Below are positions 46,104 to 57,021 of a stretch of DNA of 64,000 nt, one piece after another. Each line of letters begins with the position of its first letter. Within the stretch, counting starts at the first letter, position 1. The notes under the pieces are model-generated. The model saw only the letters and a list, made by a program, of their open reading frames with translations, did not search any database and was not told the DNA's origin. The position numbers and the translations under genes were made by a program. Source of the stretch: Adiantum capillus-veneris (Eukaryota > Streptophyta > Polypodiopsida > Polypodiales > Pteridaceae); NCBI GenBank assembly GCA_014529385.2, contig CM043969.1, positions 11,261,001-11,325,000 of the forward strand. Direction: 5' to 3'.

Positions 46104-48660
46104 ATAAAAATGTGCTTTGTGCGAGCATGAAAAATTGGGTTCCTTGCAACTGCCAATGCACTCTGACTGTCAGTGTAGATAGTGTTGTCAATGTCATGTC
46201 CAACACCCAAATCAACCATAAGGCATCTGAGCCATACACACTCAACCGTAGTTGTGAAGACTACCCTGTACTCAACCTCAGAACTCCAAGTGGCCATAGT
46301 AGGTTGCTTCTTGCTTAACCATGATATACATGAGCTACCAAGCATGAAACAAAAATCACATGTGGACACTCGCATGTCAAAACAACCAGCCTAATTGAGT
46401 CTTAAAAAGCATGTAAGTTTAGAGGCAATGATCCCCCCTTGGGATAAAATAGGCCAAGATATAAAGTGCCACTCAAGTAGTAGAAAATCCTCTTGACAGC
46501 CTGCCAATGCTTAGACCCTAGGCTATGCATAAATCTGCTAACCTGTGAAACTGCAAAGGGTGAATATCCGACCTCATGTTGCATACATAAATGAGACATC
46601 CAACAACAGTTTGGTAAAGAGTGACATCTGTAGGATCACGAGCATAATGAAGACTCAATTTCAAACCTGTTTCCATGGGAGTGGCAATAGGTTTGAAATC
46701 CTCAAGTACAAACTTACATAGCAATGTCTCTATGTAACTTTTCTGAAACAAGGAAATACCACCATCACACTACTTAAATTGTATAACCAAGTAATGATGC
46801 AATAGCCCCAAATATTTCATCTTGAAAGTAGCATTCAAATCAGCCTTAAATTTAGCAATATGTCTATCATTTGGTCTAGTGATTAGCAAATCATCTACAT
46901 AAAGAACCACAACGAGAAGTACATCACCCTCACGCTTTACTTACAATGTGCTTTCTGTTGGACTATTACGAAAGCCTCGTTTGACCAAATGAGTGTTAGC
47001 CTTCTCATACCAAGCACAAGGAGATTGCTTCAACCCATCAAAGCTTTGATACATTTGCACACCTTATCCTCTTGTTCTTTCTTGACAAAACCGCGAGGTT
47101 GCGTTACATAAACTTCCTCAAATATGTCACCATTCAAGAAAGCAGTAACAATGTTTGATTGACGTACATCCCAAAGAAAATGAGTTGCCAATGCACATAG
47201 AAAATGCACAGTATTCATATGACAAGTGGGAGCAAAAGTCTTTTCATGATCTATGCCTTTTTGTTGTGCATAACCCTTTGCAACAAGTCGAGCCTTATAG
47301 TGATCAATCTCACCATTCGTCTTGCGTTTCAAGTTGTAAACCCACTTCATACAATGGTCTTTTTGCTAGGAGGAAAATCACATAAAGTCCATGTGTCATT
47401 TTCTATAAGTACATCATATTTTAATTGCATGTCATCCATGCGATTTTCTAAATTCTGTGCTTCATCAAAAGACAAAGGTTCCTCAATATCATGTCAGCTA
47501 GACACAGCCAAAGCATAACAGTCTGATGCATAAGATGCATGGTGAGAGCTTGAACGTGTACGACTCGACAAAGGTGCATTCAATTTACTGTCACGCAATG
47601 TATGCACCAGCCATTTTGGCATACCTCTAGCATGCTCATTTTCAGCCCTTCCCTCATCAAGTACATCATGTACATCTACATCAGTAATAGGCTGATCTAT
47701 AACATTTTCAGAAACCCCCATAGGCTGTACATTTTCCTCATTGGAATTTACATTCGTACTTTCACCACTGAAAAGAGGCAACAAAGTGTCATAAATGTCC
47801 CGTGAGCTTACATTTTTATCTCTAGTACATGACAATAAGGGCTAAACAAAATCTTCCACAAACACAACATCTCGTGAAACCAAAATATGCTTTGTTTTGT
47901 TTGTGGATGATACAACCTATAACCTTTGCTTTTAGCACTATATTAACCAACAAAAATACATTTGACATCCTTATCATCCAATTTTCTGTGTTGTATTTGT
48001 GGCACCAAAGATATGCCAAATAGCCAAAAACATGCATGTGCTCATTAGAAGGCTTTCTATCATGCCATGATTTATATGGAGTAATAGACTACAAGGATTT
48101 CATAGGATACCTGTTTAATACATAAGTGGCACACATGATGGACTCGAGCCAAAAAGAATGCGGCAAAGCTTGACATTTGACCATACATCGTGCCATTTTT
48201 GTAAGTGACCTATTTTTTCTCTCAACAACACCATTTTACTGAGGCATATAAGGCATTGTACATTGGTGTTTTATCCAACAACTAGCCAGAAATGCATTAA
48301 ATTTATGAGACATATACTCCCCCCCTCGATCGAAAGAAGGGTGCCCATAGTACATTTTGAGACATTTTCAGCCATAACCAAAAATTGTTTGAAGCACATA
48401 AAAACTTCGGACTTCACCTTAAGCGGAAATACCTATGCATGCCTAGAGTAATCATCAATGAAAGTCATGAAGTAAAGGTAATTTCCCAAGGACGGAGTTT
48501 GCATGGGCCCACAAACATCACGATGCACAAGCTGCAACCTGCATGTGGCCCTAACTCAACCATCCTTTGGAAACTTAGAACACTGTATTTTACCCAAAAT
48601 ACAGCCTTCACAAACATGTTTGACAGGTGCTTCAAGAGGCGGAAAAGAAGCAACCAAATC
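46104..48660 (-). pseudogene. Copia-2 integrase, reverse transcriptase and RNase H, decayed
   Basis: Minus strand from right to left. Integrase scraps appear near 48620-48000 (FIDDYSR, HGMIESLL). The Ser/Asn-rich linker spans 47835-47494. RT begins at 47430 with ENDTWTLCDFPPS, then KTNGEIDHYKARLVAKGYAQ and QSNIVTAFLNGDIFEEVYV (47350-47030). YVDD lies at 46901-46890. RNase H has TDSQSALAVARNPIFHARTKH (46180-46110). Many stops interrupt these parts, so no functional polymerase is left. Confidence 0.85.
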
Positions 48661-48666
48661 AGATTT

Positions 48667-50260
48667 CTACAAACGCAGCAAACTGGCAAAATTCAAATTT
48701 CCAAAACGTGCATGCCAAAGTTTTGCATCTGAAATAGCCTTAGAATCCACAACTGCATTTGCAAAATTTTTCCCACACTTGTCATACAAAGTGAGCTTAT
48801 ACAACCCACGACATAATATGCCAGATGCAACAATTTCATCACCAAAAATTAGATCATGCACTGTACATCTGTCATCCACAAACTTGACTACAAGTCCACG
48901 TCTAGCAAGTGTAGATATAGACAAAAGATTCTTCTTGATCCTAGGTATATAAAGTGCATCAACAAGTGTAAAAGAACTGCCATTTGGAGCAGTAAGCACA
49001 ATCTTTCCAACTCCCTGAACCGGATAAGAGGCATTGTTGGCACAAGTGAGTGAATTACCATGAGGGACAGACTCTGGAGAGGTGAACAATTCACGATGTG
49101 AGGTAATGTGTTTTGTAGCACCATTGTCGATGAAATACCACACATGTGAATCTGTAGCAAGTGACATGCATGCATCATGGACATCAGAATTGTAAGTGCA
49201 CTCTGCACTAAAAGCCCATTCTGCATCAACATCAACATCACAGTCTCCTCTCACATAAGACTCAACAATGGCTGCATTTGTAGTGGAACCAACATTTATA
49301 GTGGAACCACCCTCTTTCTTCTTAGCCTCTTTGGCCTTCAACTTAGGATATTGCTTGATCAAGTGATCACTAGCTTTATAATAATGATCAAGTGATCATT
49401 AGCTTTACAATATTGGGAACACATATTCTTTTTTCCCTTATCACCAGAATTTCCAGATGAATTGTTGCCAGTAAAAGCATTAGGATTAAGTGATTTTCCA
49501 TTTGCAAAAGAAGGATAAGAAGTGGTTGCATTGCTGTTACCACCCTTTCTTTGAGCATCAATAAGAGCCTGTTCAACTGCACGCTGTCTAGTCTTGTTTT
49601 TTCTAAAAAGTGACTCTTGCAACAGCAATGTGCACAATGCATCAAACTTGACAACTTCAGGATTTCCTTGGGTCATAAGTGTCCAAGTACTAGCAAAAGT
49701 CTGGTAAGAGTCTGGCAAGGCATCAAGAATAGTATGCACAAGGGAACTGTCTGAAATGACTTCACCTGCAAAAATAAGTTTCTCATTGATATCCTTGACA
49801 CCAGCAAGGAAAGTTTCCATATCATCATCCTCATACATAATCTTTGACTCCAGGTCTTTACGCAGCAATGCAATTTTTGCCTCATTGCAGCTTTCATAAA
49901 GACCAGCTACAATATCCCAAGCATGTTTTACAAATTTTGCTGAACAAATGTGAGGAGAAATGGTGCGCTTCGTAGACAATGCAATCAATGCATGAGCCTA
50001 CACATCCTTTACATCCCAACGAGCTTGTTTTGCTATAGTCAAAACAACTCTAACAACAGCAATCCTTGCAACAAGACCTGCAAAATCCTCAACATCGCCT
50101 ACATCCTCTCAACCAGGATGTACATCAATGCCCTGCACAATATTTCAGATGCCCTTTGACACAAGAACATGTTTCAACATGTAAGCCCACATAGGATGAT
50201 TGTCCCCATCCAATTTGTCCTCAACAACAAACATCTTGAACACATCTGTGTTGTTGTCAG
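48667..50260 (-). pseudogene. Copia-2 gag, knuckle, protease and pre-integrase
   Basis: The minus-strand ATG near 50260 starts MADNNTDVFKMF, then LDGDNHPMWAYMLKHVL (copia gag opening). The helical gag is at 49988-49400 (VKHAWDIVAGLYESC, ALPDSYQTFAS). The knuckle is defective (CSQYCKANDHLI). The protease is at 48667-49362: WYFIDNGATKHITSH, with the active-site D-S-G changed to D-N-G. LWHARFGNLNFASL is the pre-integrase motif. A frame change lies between gag and protease near 49360-49390, where a 20-bp phrase is duplicated. Confidence 0.8.
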
Positions 50261-50626
50261 CCATGGTAAATGCTGCACCTGATGTGAAAACTGCCCAAAA
50301 AGAGGAGAAACAAAGTGAGAACAACATGTGCTATATAGCACAAGCTGTAGAAGAATGTAAGGGACCTGTTATGCAAAAAATGGCACTGACAAAAATTTTG
50401 CACAAAATGACGAAATAGCCTGTGCAGTACTGCTTGTAGTGGAAACGAAGGCCACAATGAGCCCGAATAAAAAATCTAAGTACACTGAGCTTTTCGATCT
50501 CTCCCAAAAAAAAATTCAACCTGCAAACACTCGCCAAAGCGCACTGAATTCGGAGAAAGTGAGTAGGCGTGTGCTGGAGTTGCTGGCGACTAAGCGCGGG
50601 AGGATGCAACCTACTTTGATACTAAT

Positions 50627-50913
50627 TGTTGGAATTAGGGCTGCAGGAAAACACACACAACTTGGAGAAGATGAAGGAAGCTCAACGCACACAATAGAGA
50701 GTGTATTTCTTAGTGTGCAATGGAAAGATAGATAGCCCTAGAGTGATGGGCGTATATACAATGCACGGGGGAAAAAACCTCCTAAAGAGGGGGAAAATGC
50801 CCCGACGGTCCTACTGTGTTCATACACATCACTACCACATGTATATGGTAACAATCAACAACGGACCAATGGCGCTTTTGTGGTCTCATCAAACCGCTAC
50901 AATTGATATCACA
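50627..50913 (-). repeat. 5' LTR of copia-2
   Basis: The minus strand runs from TGTGATATCAATTG to AATTCCAACA, 287 bp. The following minus-strand bases ATTAGTATCAAAGTAGG are a degenerate primer site. Confidence 0.65.
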
Positions 50914-51173
50914 AGAAGAACTTAAAGTGCACAAATTGTGGTAGAATAAATCACCTTTCAAAGGATTGCTATGAAATCAACCCTTGTCGCATTTGTGGCA
51001 AGAACAACCATGCTACACAATATTGCAGGCTCAAAGATAAATCTTCACAGGTAACCAATCACAAAGAGCATTTCAAAGATAAAGCAAAAGCAAAAATCAA
51101 CCTGGCCACCAGTGAAGATTCTGACGACGAGAACAACAACAATGCTGGCTTGGTATATGATGTTATACTATGA
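50914..51173 (+). CDS. gag: Copia-3 gag, C-terminal part with two zinc knuckles
   Basis: Two perfect C-x2-C-x4-H-x4-C knuckles in one frame: CTNCGRINHLSKDC (50928-50969) and CRICGKNNHATQYC (50985-51026). A Lys-rich stretch and an acidic end (SEDSDDENNN) follow, and the frame stops at 51171. Most plant copia gags have one knuckle; two in tandem is less common. They would bind element RNA. Confidence 0.8.
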
Positions 51174-51390
51174 GCATTCTTTCAATTGTACCTTACTCTC
51201 TATTTGTATCAAGAACGGCTAGTGTGTGTGTGCATACACCCTGATATTTTGTGTGTCTACACCCTTTCTATTTGGGGGAGACAAATTTGTGTTCAAGGGG
51301 AGGCTTGTGTTTTGTGTGCCTCACCCTAGTGTGTTTTGAGGGGATGATGTGTGAGTGATATGCAACCAAAACCCACATTGGGGGGGGGGG

Positions 51391-51660
51391 TGTTGGGATG
51401 CGGGGTTTTGTTGCATTTCTTGTGTGAACAACCTCTTTCACCTAGACCCAATGAAGAACCTCTTATAACCCATGTGTAAAGACTAGCCATGTCTTTGTGC
51501 ATAGGCAACCACATCTTATGCTCGTGTGTCAAAAGCCTGTCTCTTTGTAAACTCCTATATAGAGGCACATTATGCTGAATTAAAATTAAGTCTATCATTT
51601 GTAATTATACTCTATTGTATTGTGCAATAGTCTCTGTCTCAAGCTCTACACTAACCTCTC
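51391..51660 (+). repeat. LTR-like sequence, 3' end of copia-3 (end uncertain)
   Basis: TGTTGGGATGCGG starts directly after an 11-G tract (51380-51390), as expected for a copia polypurine tract and 3' LTR. A TATA-like TATATAG is at 51556. The 3' terminus was not located. Confidence 0.5.
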
Positions 51661-53231
51661 CAAGTATGCAATTAGCATGGATGACACAATAATCCACCCA
51701 CCTTAACCCATCACTATCAGCATACGAACTTGGGGGGAGCTTGCCAAGATGTTTGCAGGTTTTTCAATCATACGAGGGCATAGATGATACATACATTACC
51801 TCACTGGAGCAACAAATATGGCTATGAGCCAGATTTAAGAGAGTTTTTATTTCAAAAACTCAAGACAACTCACCACAATAGGGCAACCAGGTTAGACAAT
51901 TTCAGAATTTTCTTGTTTTTCTAAATTTTAACTTTTAAGTTGGCAAAGATTGCATGTTGTACAAAGCAAAGTGTTTTGACATTGATGGGGGCTTTTCACA
52001 AGCCAAGCTCCCATACCCCTCTTCTCTCGTCCCCACCCCATGAAAACCCCCTCTTAGGGAGGGAGTGATAAAAAAGCATTGGAAAAAGTAAGAAAAAAAT
52101 AAAGTATGATTATGTAAATATATAAGAAAGGTAAAATATGCCACCTCATGCCTGCGGGGTAGCCCATCCCCACCTTGCCTCCTTTTTCTTCACTGTTGCC
52201 CCGCCGGGTGTCCCTTTTCCTCTCCTCCACTCAAAAGGTCAACCCCCTCTCTCTTCCCCTTGTCCTTTCTCCTTTCTCTCTCCCCTCAAGCTACCCCACC
52301 TCTCACCAATAATGCATTATAACTCACCAATAATGCACCCTAACTCACATGCAACTTACCCTATCTTCCAAAATAGTATACCCCACCCCCTCTTTCTCTC
52401 TCCTATCATATCCCATGACCCAAATACCCCCCCTCTCTCTCTAAAGGGCGCCATGTCTCTTGTCTTGTAGCTAAATAACCTCCCCCACACTCACACACAC
52501 TCAGTTTCACTGAAAAAGGTGCCCACAGACCCATCCCCACCCGGTGGTTACCTGATTTTTCTTGTGTTCACACACATCTGCACACAGATTCACCTCTGAA
52601 CACACTCCCCTCTCTCCCCTCTTGTAATTAATTTATTCTCCATGTCACCTCTCACTTTTTTTTATCAACCCATCTCTCTCTCTTAGTCTCTCTCTCATGA
52701 GACTGCTGTTCTGGCACATATACACACAGCCAGACAAGTGGGGCCCACAGTCACATGGCCTATGTAGATAATGATTTCTTCATTTCTAAATTCTAGAATT
52801 TCTCCCCCCTCCTCCCCTATATAACACACACACACACCCACACCATCACCATCACCATCGCCGCAATCACCATGCTTGTTTTGAGCATGACCTCTACACC
52901 CTTGGCTATGGAAGATGAAGGGCAACTAAATGAAGGATGATTGCCATAATCCTCGTGCGAGTCTTCGCCATCAACTCCCACCTATCCGCCATGTGCTCTA
53001 CCACTCTCTCCCTTCTCATTCCCCTACCCTATGCTCCCCATTTCATCGCCTAATTCTCTAAATAAAGCTTGAGGTTTTGTGAGTATGTTTTCTTGCAATG
53101 TTTTGCACATTGGAGGTGTGCGGAATCGCCACCTAGTCTTGTGTTTTGGAGTGAGCTTGTGTATGTGTGAAGGATGGCGGATTCGCCATCCTTTTGTGGT
53201 GCCTAAGTACTAAGCCGCTATACCCCCTCCC

Positions 53232-53274
<43 letters not shown>

Positions 53275-54854
53275 TGATCTCATTCCCTTTCCTCTTCATC
53301 ATTACTCCCAAGCATCCATCTCTCTTGGATGAAAACTTTGTTATGGTGGTGTGTTGTTTGCGTCCTAGCCGCTGAAGCTAGGTGGTGCCCCCTGTTTGCT
53401 TTACCATGACAGGCTCGAGGCGCGCCATTCGGTCCCCGGTGTTTTAGAGGCCGTCGGGGTTCGGGGTTCTCTTTGCTCCCGTCAACATCATTTATGAGAA
53501 GCAAGGCTTCTAACCCATGCCAAGATCATGCCGTTGACTTCAAATCAACGAAATTGGCACACAGTTTTGGGCATTTGGAAATGTACAGATATATAAGCAC
53601 ACAAATTACGTAAGATAATGGCAAATTGTGATGTATCCATGCCCAATTGTGCAAGGCACTACTGGTATCGACTCAATATGTAGGGACGTCAATGTCTCTA
53701 AGGACTTACACCTCTGCGTGCATCGTATGCGAGTGAGATTGACATAATTCCATCTCATTACTATTTACACTTCCGCTATAGCACTCGTTAGTCTGTCGAG
53801 GACGAGGTTGGTTATTGATGTTTTATTTTTAAAAAAAAGTTTATTGACAGGAAAATTGTTATACATAAGTCACTCTGGTACAGTCATGACCACATATACG
53901 CTAGGTGGGTCCAGATATGAATTATGATACCGGTACCTCTCTCTACAAGAGCGTTGTACATGCACATTGTTGTACGCTTATAGGATAAGCTATGACACAA
54001 ACATGGTTTGCATTGGGGAGAATATGCAAGGGGCATACAACACATTAGAATAAGGGGTTTTCTCAACCCAACATTCTCTCTTTCTCTCTCTCTTTCCAAC
54101 TTCTTTGCAAGAAAGGTGAAACTAGGCATGATTTTATTGAAATCTTTCTATGTCAATACAGTAATAGGAAGGGTTAAGAGACAACAACAAGGGCTAAGAT
54201 CCATCTGTTGTAATTTGAAGAATTTTTCACTCTATGTTCAGTATCTCTATGAAATTACTTTGGATCTACCAATCACCAATAGACATCATGGCTCGGTTTG
54301 GGTGGTTGTGGATCTTTCATGTTAACCAAGATGGTTATGCATGTCATTGTTGATTCCTCAACAATATTGTACAACATTGTGATCCCTGTTTTCTAGTCAT
54401 TTTGGAAGACTGCATGTAAACTGTGGGGAAACATATCTCAATACTATCAGTATCCAAGGGGATAGGAAAATTACAAAGTTTAATTTTGTGCTAAAGGATA
54501 TGTGAAGTGCATACATTAGCACCAAGAAATCCAATTAGAAAGCATGTATGGCTCTAGTTGGAGTTTGCTTACCATAAGTTAAAGTATGTTTGCTACTAGG
54601 TTTAGTCTCTTCATGTTTTAGTCAGGTTCTCAACCTTGAACACTAGTTATGGTGGGGTTGTTTACTGATGAAAATTGAGAACAAGTCAAGGACTTAAACT
54701 TGGCTGATGACTTAGGTCAACAAGTTACTTTCAGGGAAAGTGAAAAGAGGTACTCTTTCGAGTACCTATTTGTTGTGATAACTTGCTTAGCATACTCGTA
54801 TGCACAACATCCCTTTCCACACCACCATCCTTGCACTATTGCTGCCTTGTAGCT
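51661..54854. other. Unassigned, pyrimidine-rich region
   Basis: 52130-52720 is C/T-rich; (CT)n at 53235-53272; a GC-rich patch at 53360-53480 (GCGCGCCATTCGG). No domain was recognised in any frame. Confidence 0.4.
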
Positions 54855-56400
54855 TGTGCATATATATTTGTATGGGCCTCTCCAAAAGTTCCTAACATCG
54901 CAAAAATATTTCATAACATTCATCGATGACTACAGTTGTTTCACCATCATTTTATTTTTTGAAAGAAAAATCAATGCATGTTGTTTTTCACGCATTTAAA
55001 GCATACCACTCACTCGTGAAAAATCAACTTTATACACAACTCAAAGATCTACAATCTGATAATGTTTTTGAATTTTAAAACTCTCTTTTCCATAATCACT
55101 TCACAAAACATGGCATTGTTTATCGCTTTACTGCTCTCTCTACTCCACAACAAAATTTAGCCGAACGTAAAAACCGCACTTTGCTAAATTCTACATGAGC
55201 AATGCTTAGTGTGGCAGCCCTTTCCCGTGGCTATTGAAAAGAAGCCATTACCACCACCTTCTACCTTCAAAATCACACACACCATTGCTCCATTGATTCC
55301 ATACCATATACATTATGGTTTGGTTGTGCACTAAGCTATCTAACCTTTGTGTTTTTGAATCCATGGTCTAGGCTTATATCCCCGCAAAACATCGCTCTAA
55401 ATTACAAAGCCATGCAATGAAGTCTCTATTTGTGAGATATGGTGAGCCTCATGGAGTCAAAGTCTATCACTTATATGATACCTCTCATGGTCGATTCTTT
55501 TTTTCTCGCTCACTTATTTTTTATGAAGCACCACTCTTATCCACAAAACCGATACTTGCTACTTCCATTCACCCTTCAATCCCAGCCACCCTGCTAACCT
55601 ATCCAAGTCATACCCATTCTTCATTAGGTAACACACCCTCCATCTCTGTACATTATCGGGTTTGCTTTCTTGATCCTCTTGTGCATGTTGGTGCTCTGCC
55701 GCCTCCCAAAGTGCTACCTCCTTCTCTTCCACTGCTTCCACTTCCTCTTGCTACTCCACCACCTCTTGCTATTGTCGCTCCTCTCCCTAATCCACTTCAA
55801 CCTACAATAAAACAACCTCCCTCTTATAGTACCATTGCTCAAATGGCCTCTTGCATCCTTTAGCCAGCACCCACTATCACCCACTCCAATCACTCCTTAC
55901 CCTCTACTTCACCCCCTACTACATCCACCATTCTCCATTACGCTCGGCCTACTTACAAATTTGTGATTTAGATGCACCTCTATCCAACCCTCCTTCCAAC
56001 TTTCCTTCCACCTCCACATCCATTAATCCATGCTGGTCACCTAGTCCTCCTTGTACCCATTCTCTCATTGAGCTATATGATGCTATCTCTCACGTTGATG
56101 CACTTCTTCCAGAGTACTTCTCTCCTACATGTCCCAGTGTTGTAGCCCTGATTCTCTTTGTAATCCAAAGGCCTCTCATTGGTGTGATACTATGCAATCC
56201 AAGATTGATTCACTAGTTGCAAATAATATGTGGCCACTTGTTCCTCTCCCACCTGGTCATGAAGCCATTACATGCAAATGAGTTTTATGATGCAAGTATA
56301 ACCCTGATGGCTCTATTGCTCGCTACAAAGCTCGCCTAGTTGCACGTGATTTTTGTGAAGAGCTAGTTAAAATTACAATGATACTTTTTTACATGTTTTA
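54855..56400 (+). pseudogene. Copia-4: copia integrase-to-RT relic (+)
   Basis: Near 54870-54940: LYGPLQKFLTSQKYF then ITFIDDYSCFTIIFF (integrase core). Near 55110-55190: HGIVYRFTALSTPQQNLAE and ERKNRTLLN, the conserved integrase block. VRYGEPHGVKVYHLYD (55435) is the post-core segment, then a Pro-rich linker. RT start near 56190-56350: SKIDSLVANNMWPLV, then IARYKARLVARDF. Reading needs many frame changes. No LTRs were assigned. Confidence 0.8.
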
Positions 56401-57021
56401 CGAGGTTCAGGAGTTGCCATTACTTAATCTCCAGTTGTTGTTGTTGCTTGAGCTCTAGGTCCTATTTCTTGTGTTGGTCTGTTAAGAGCTGGAAATGGTT
56501 GGAGATCCGGCACAAGTGTGCGATTCGCATGCTGTAGTGGCTGGAGATCACCAAAAATCTGTCATATGGTGTTCTGATCCTCTGTAGTAGTCGAAGGTTG
56601 GGGGAGCAGTGGGGTGTTTGGAGCTGGTTCTTGTGGTTGAGGATGTGGATTTGAACGGTGGATTTTGTATGAGGTGCTGGTTGCAAATTTTCAGTGTTGT
56701 CAGTGGTAGTGGTGTCATGGTTGTGCATGGTGGTGTGCTCTTGTGTATCGTCCATGTTGTGCAAGACATGATTGCGTGTACGTTTGGGCTTGAGAGGATC
56801 TTCTAAAATATGCAAACAAGAAATGAACTTTAAGTTGTGAGTTTTGACTTAAATAGTACTTAAAATTAAAAAAAAATAAAAGCTTAATAAAATCACTCAA
56901 AATTAAAAAAGACTCCAAAATAGACCAAACTTGACCCATGGGACTAATAATTGTCGCTTTTACATATCACTTTGCATGACAATGCATGTTTACAATAGAA
57001 ATGGTTAGTGTCAAAAGAAAA
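56401..57021. other. Unassigned region
   Basis: A minus-strand frame at 56815-56462 (KPKRTRNHVLHN, then Thr/His/Asn-rich) resembles a copia linker but is too weak to assign. Confidence 0.35.

Larger units (their letters stand above)
45977..50913 (-). mobile_element. Copia-2: Ty1/copia element inserted in copia-3 gag (-)
   Basis: LTR at the right (50627-50913) and a partial LTR at the left (45977-46103) share more than 110 bp. Between them, on the minus strand, lie gag, protease, integrase, RT and RNase H in copia order. The end of RNase H, the purine tract and part of the left LTR are deleted. I could not identify a target duplication. Confidence 0.8.
45440..51660 (+). mobile_element. Copia-3: copia element with gag, split by copia-2
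   Basis: Gag pieces at 45440-45976 and 50914-51173 are followed by a G-rich purine tract and an LTR-like start at 51391. No pol lies between gag and the LTR, so this copy is gag-only or has lost pol. Boundaries at both ends are tentative. Confidence 0.6.

Noticed and set aside
45972..50918. A target-site duplication for copia-2
   Set aside because: Left flank and right flank 5-mers do not match; the left LTR is truncated, so the original edge may be lost.
52138..52470. 110-codon open frame in the pyrimidine-rich region
   Set aside because: Composition-driven Pro/Ser/Leu sequence without domains or a credible context.
53360..53480. GC-rich patch as rRNA gene fragment
   Set aside because: I do not recognise any conserved 18S, 5.8S or 25S segment in it.
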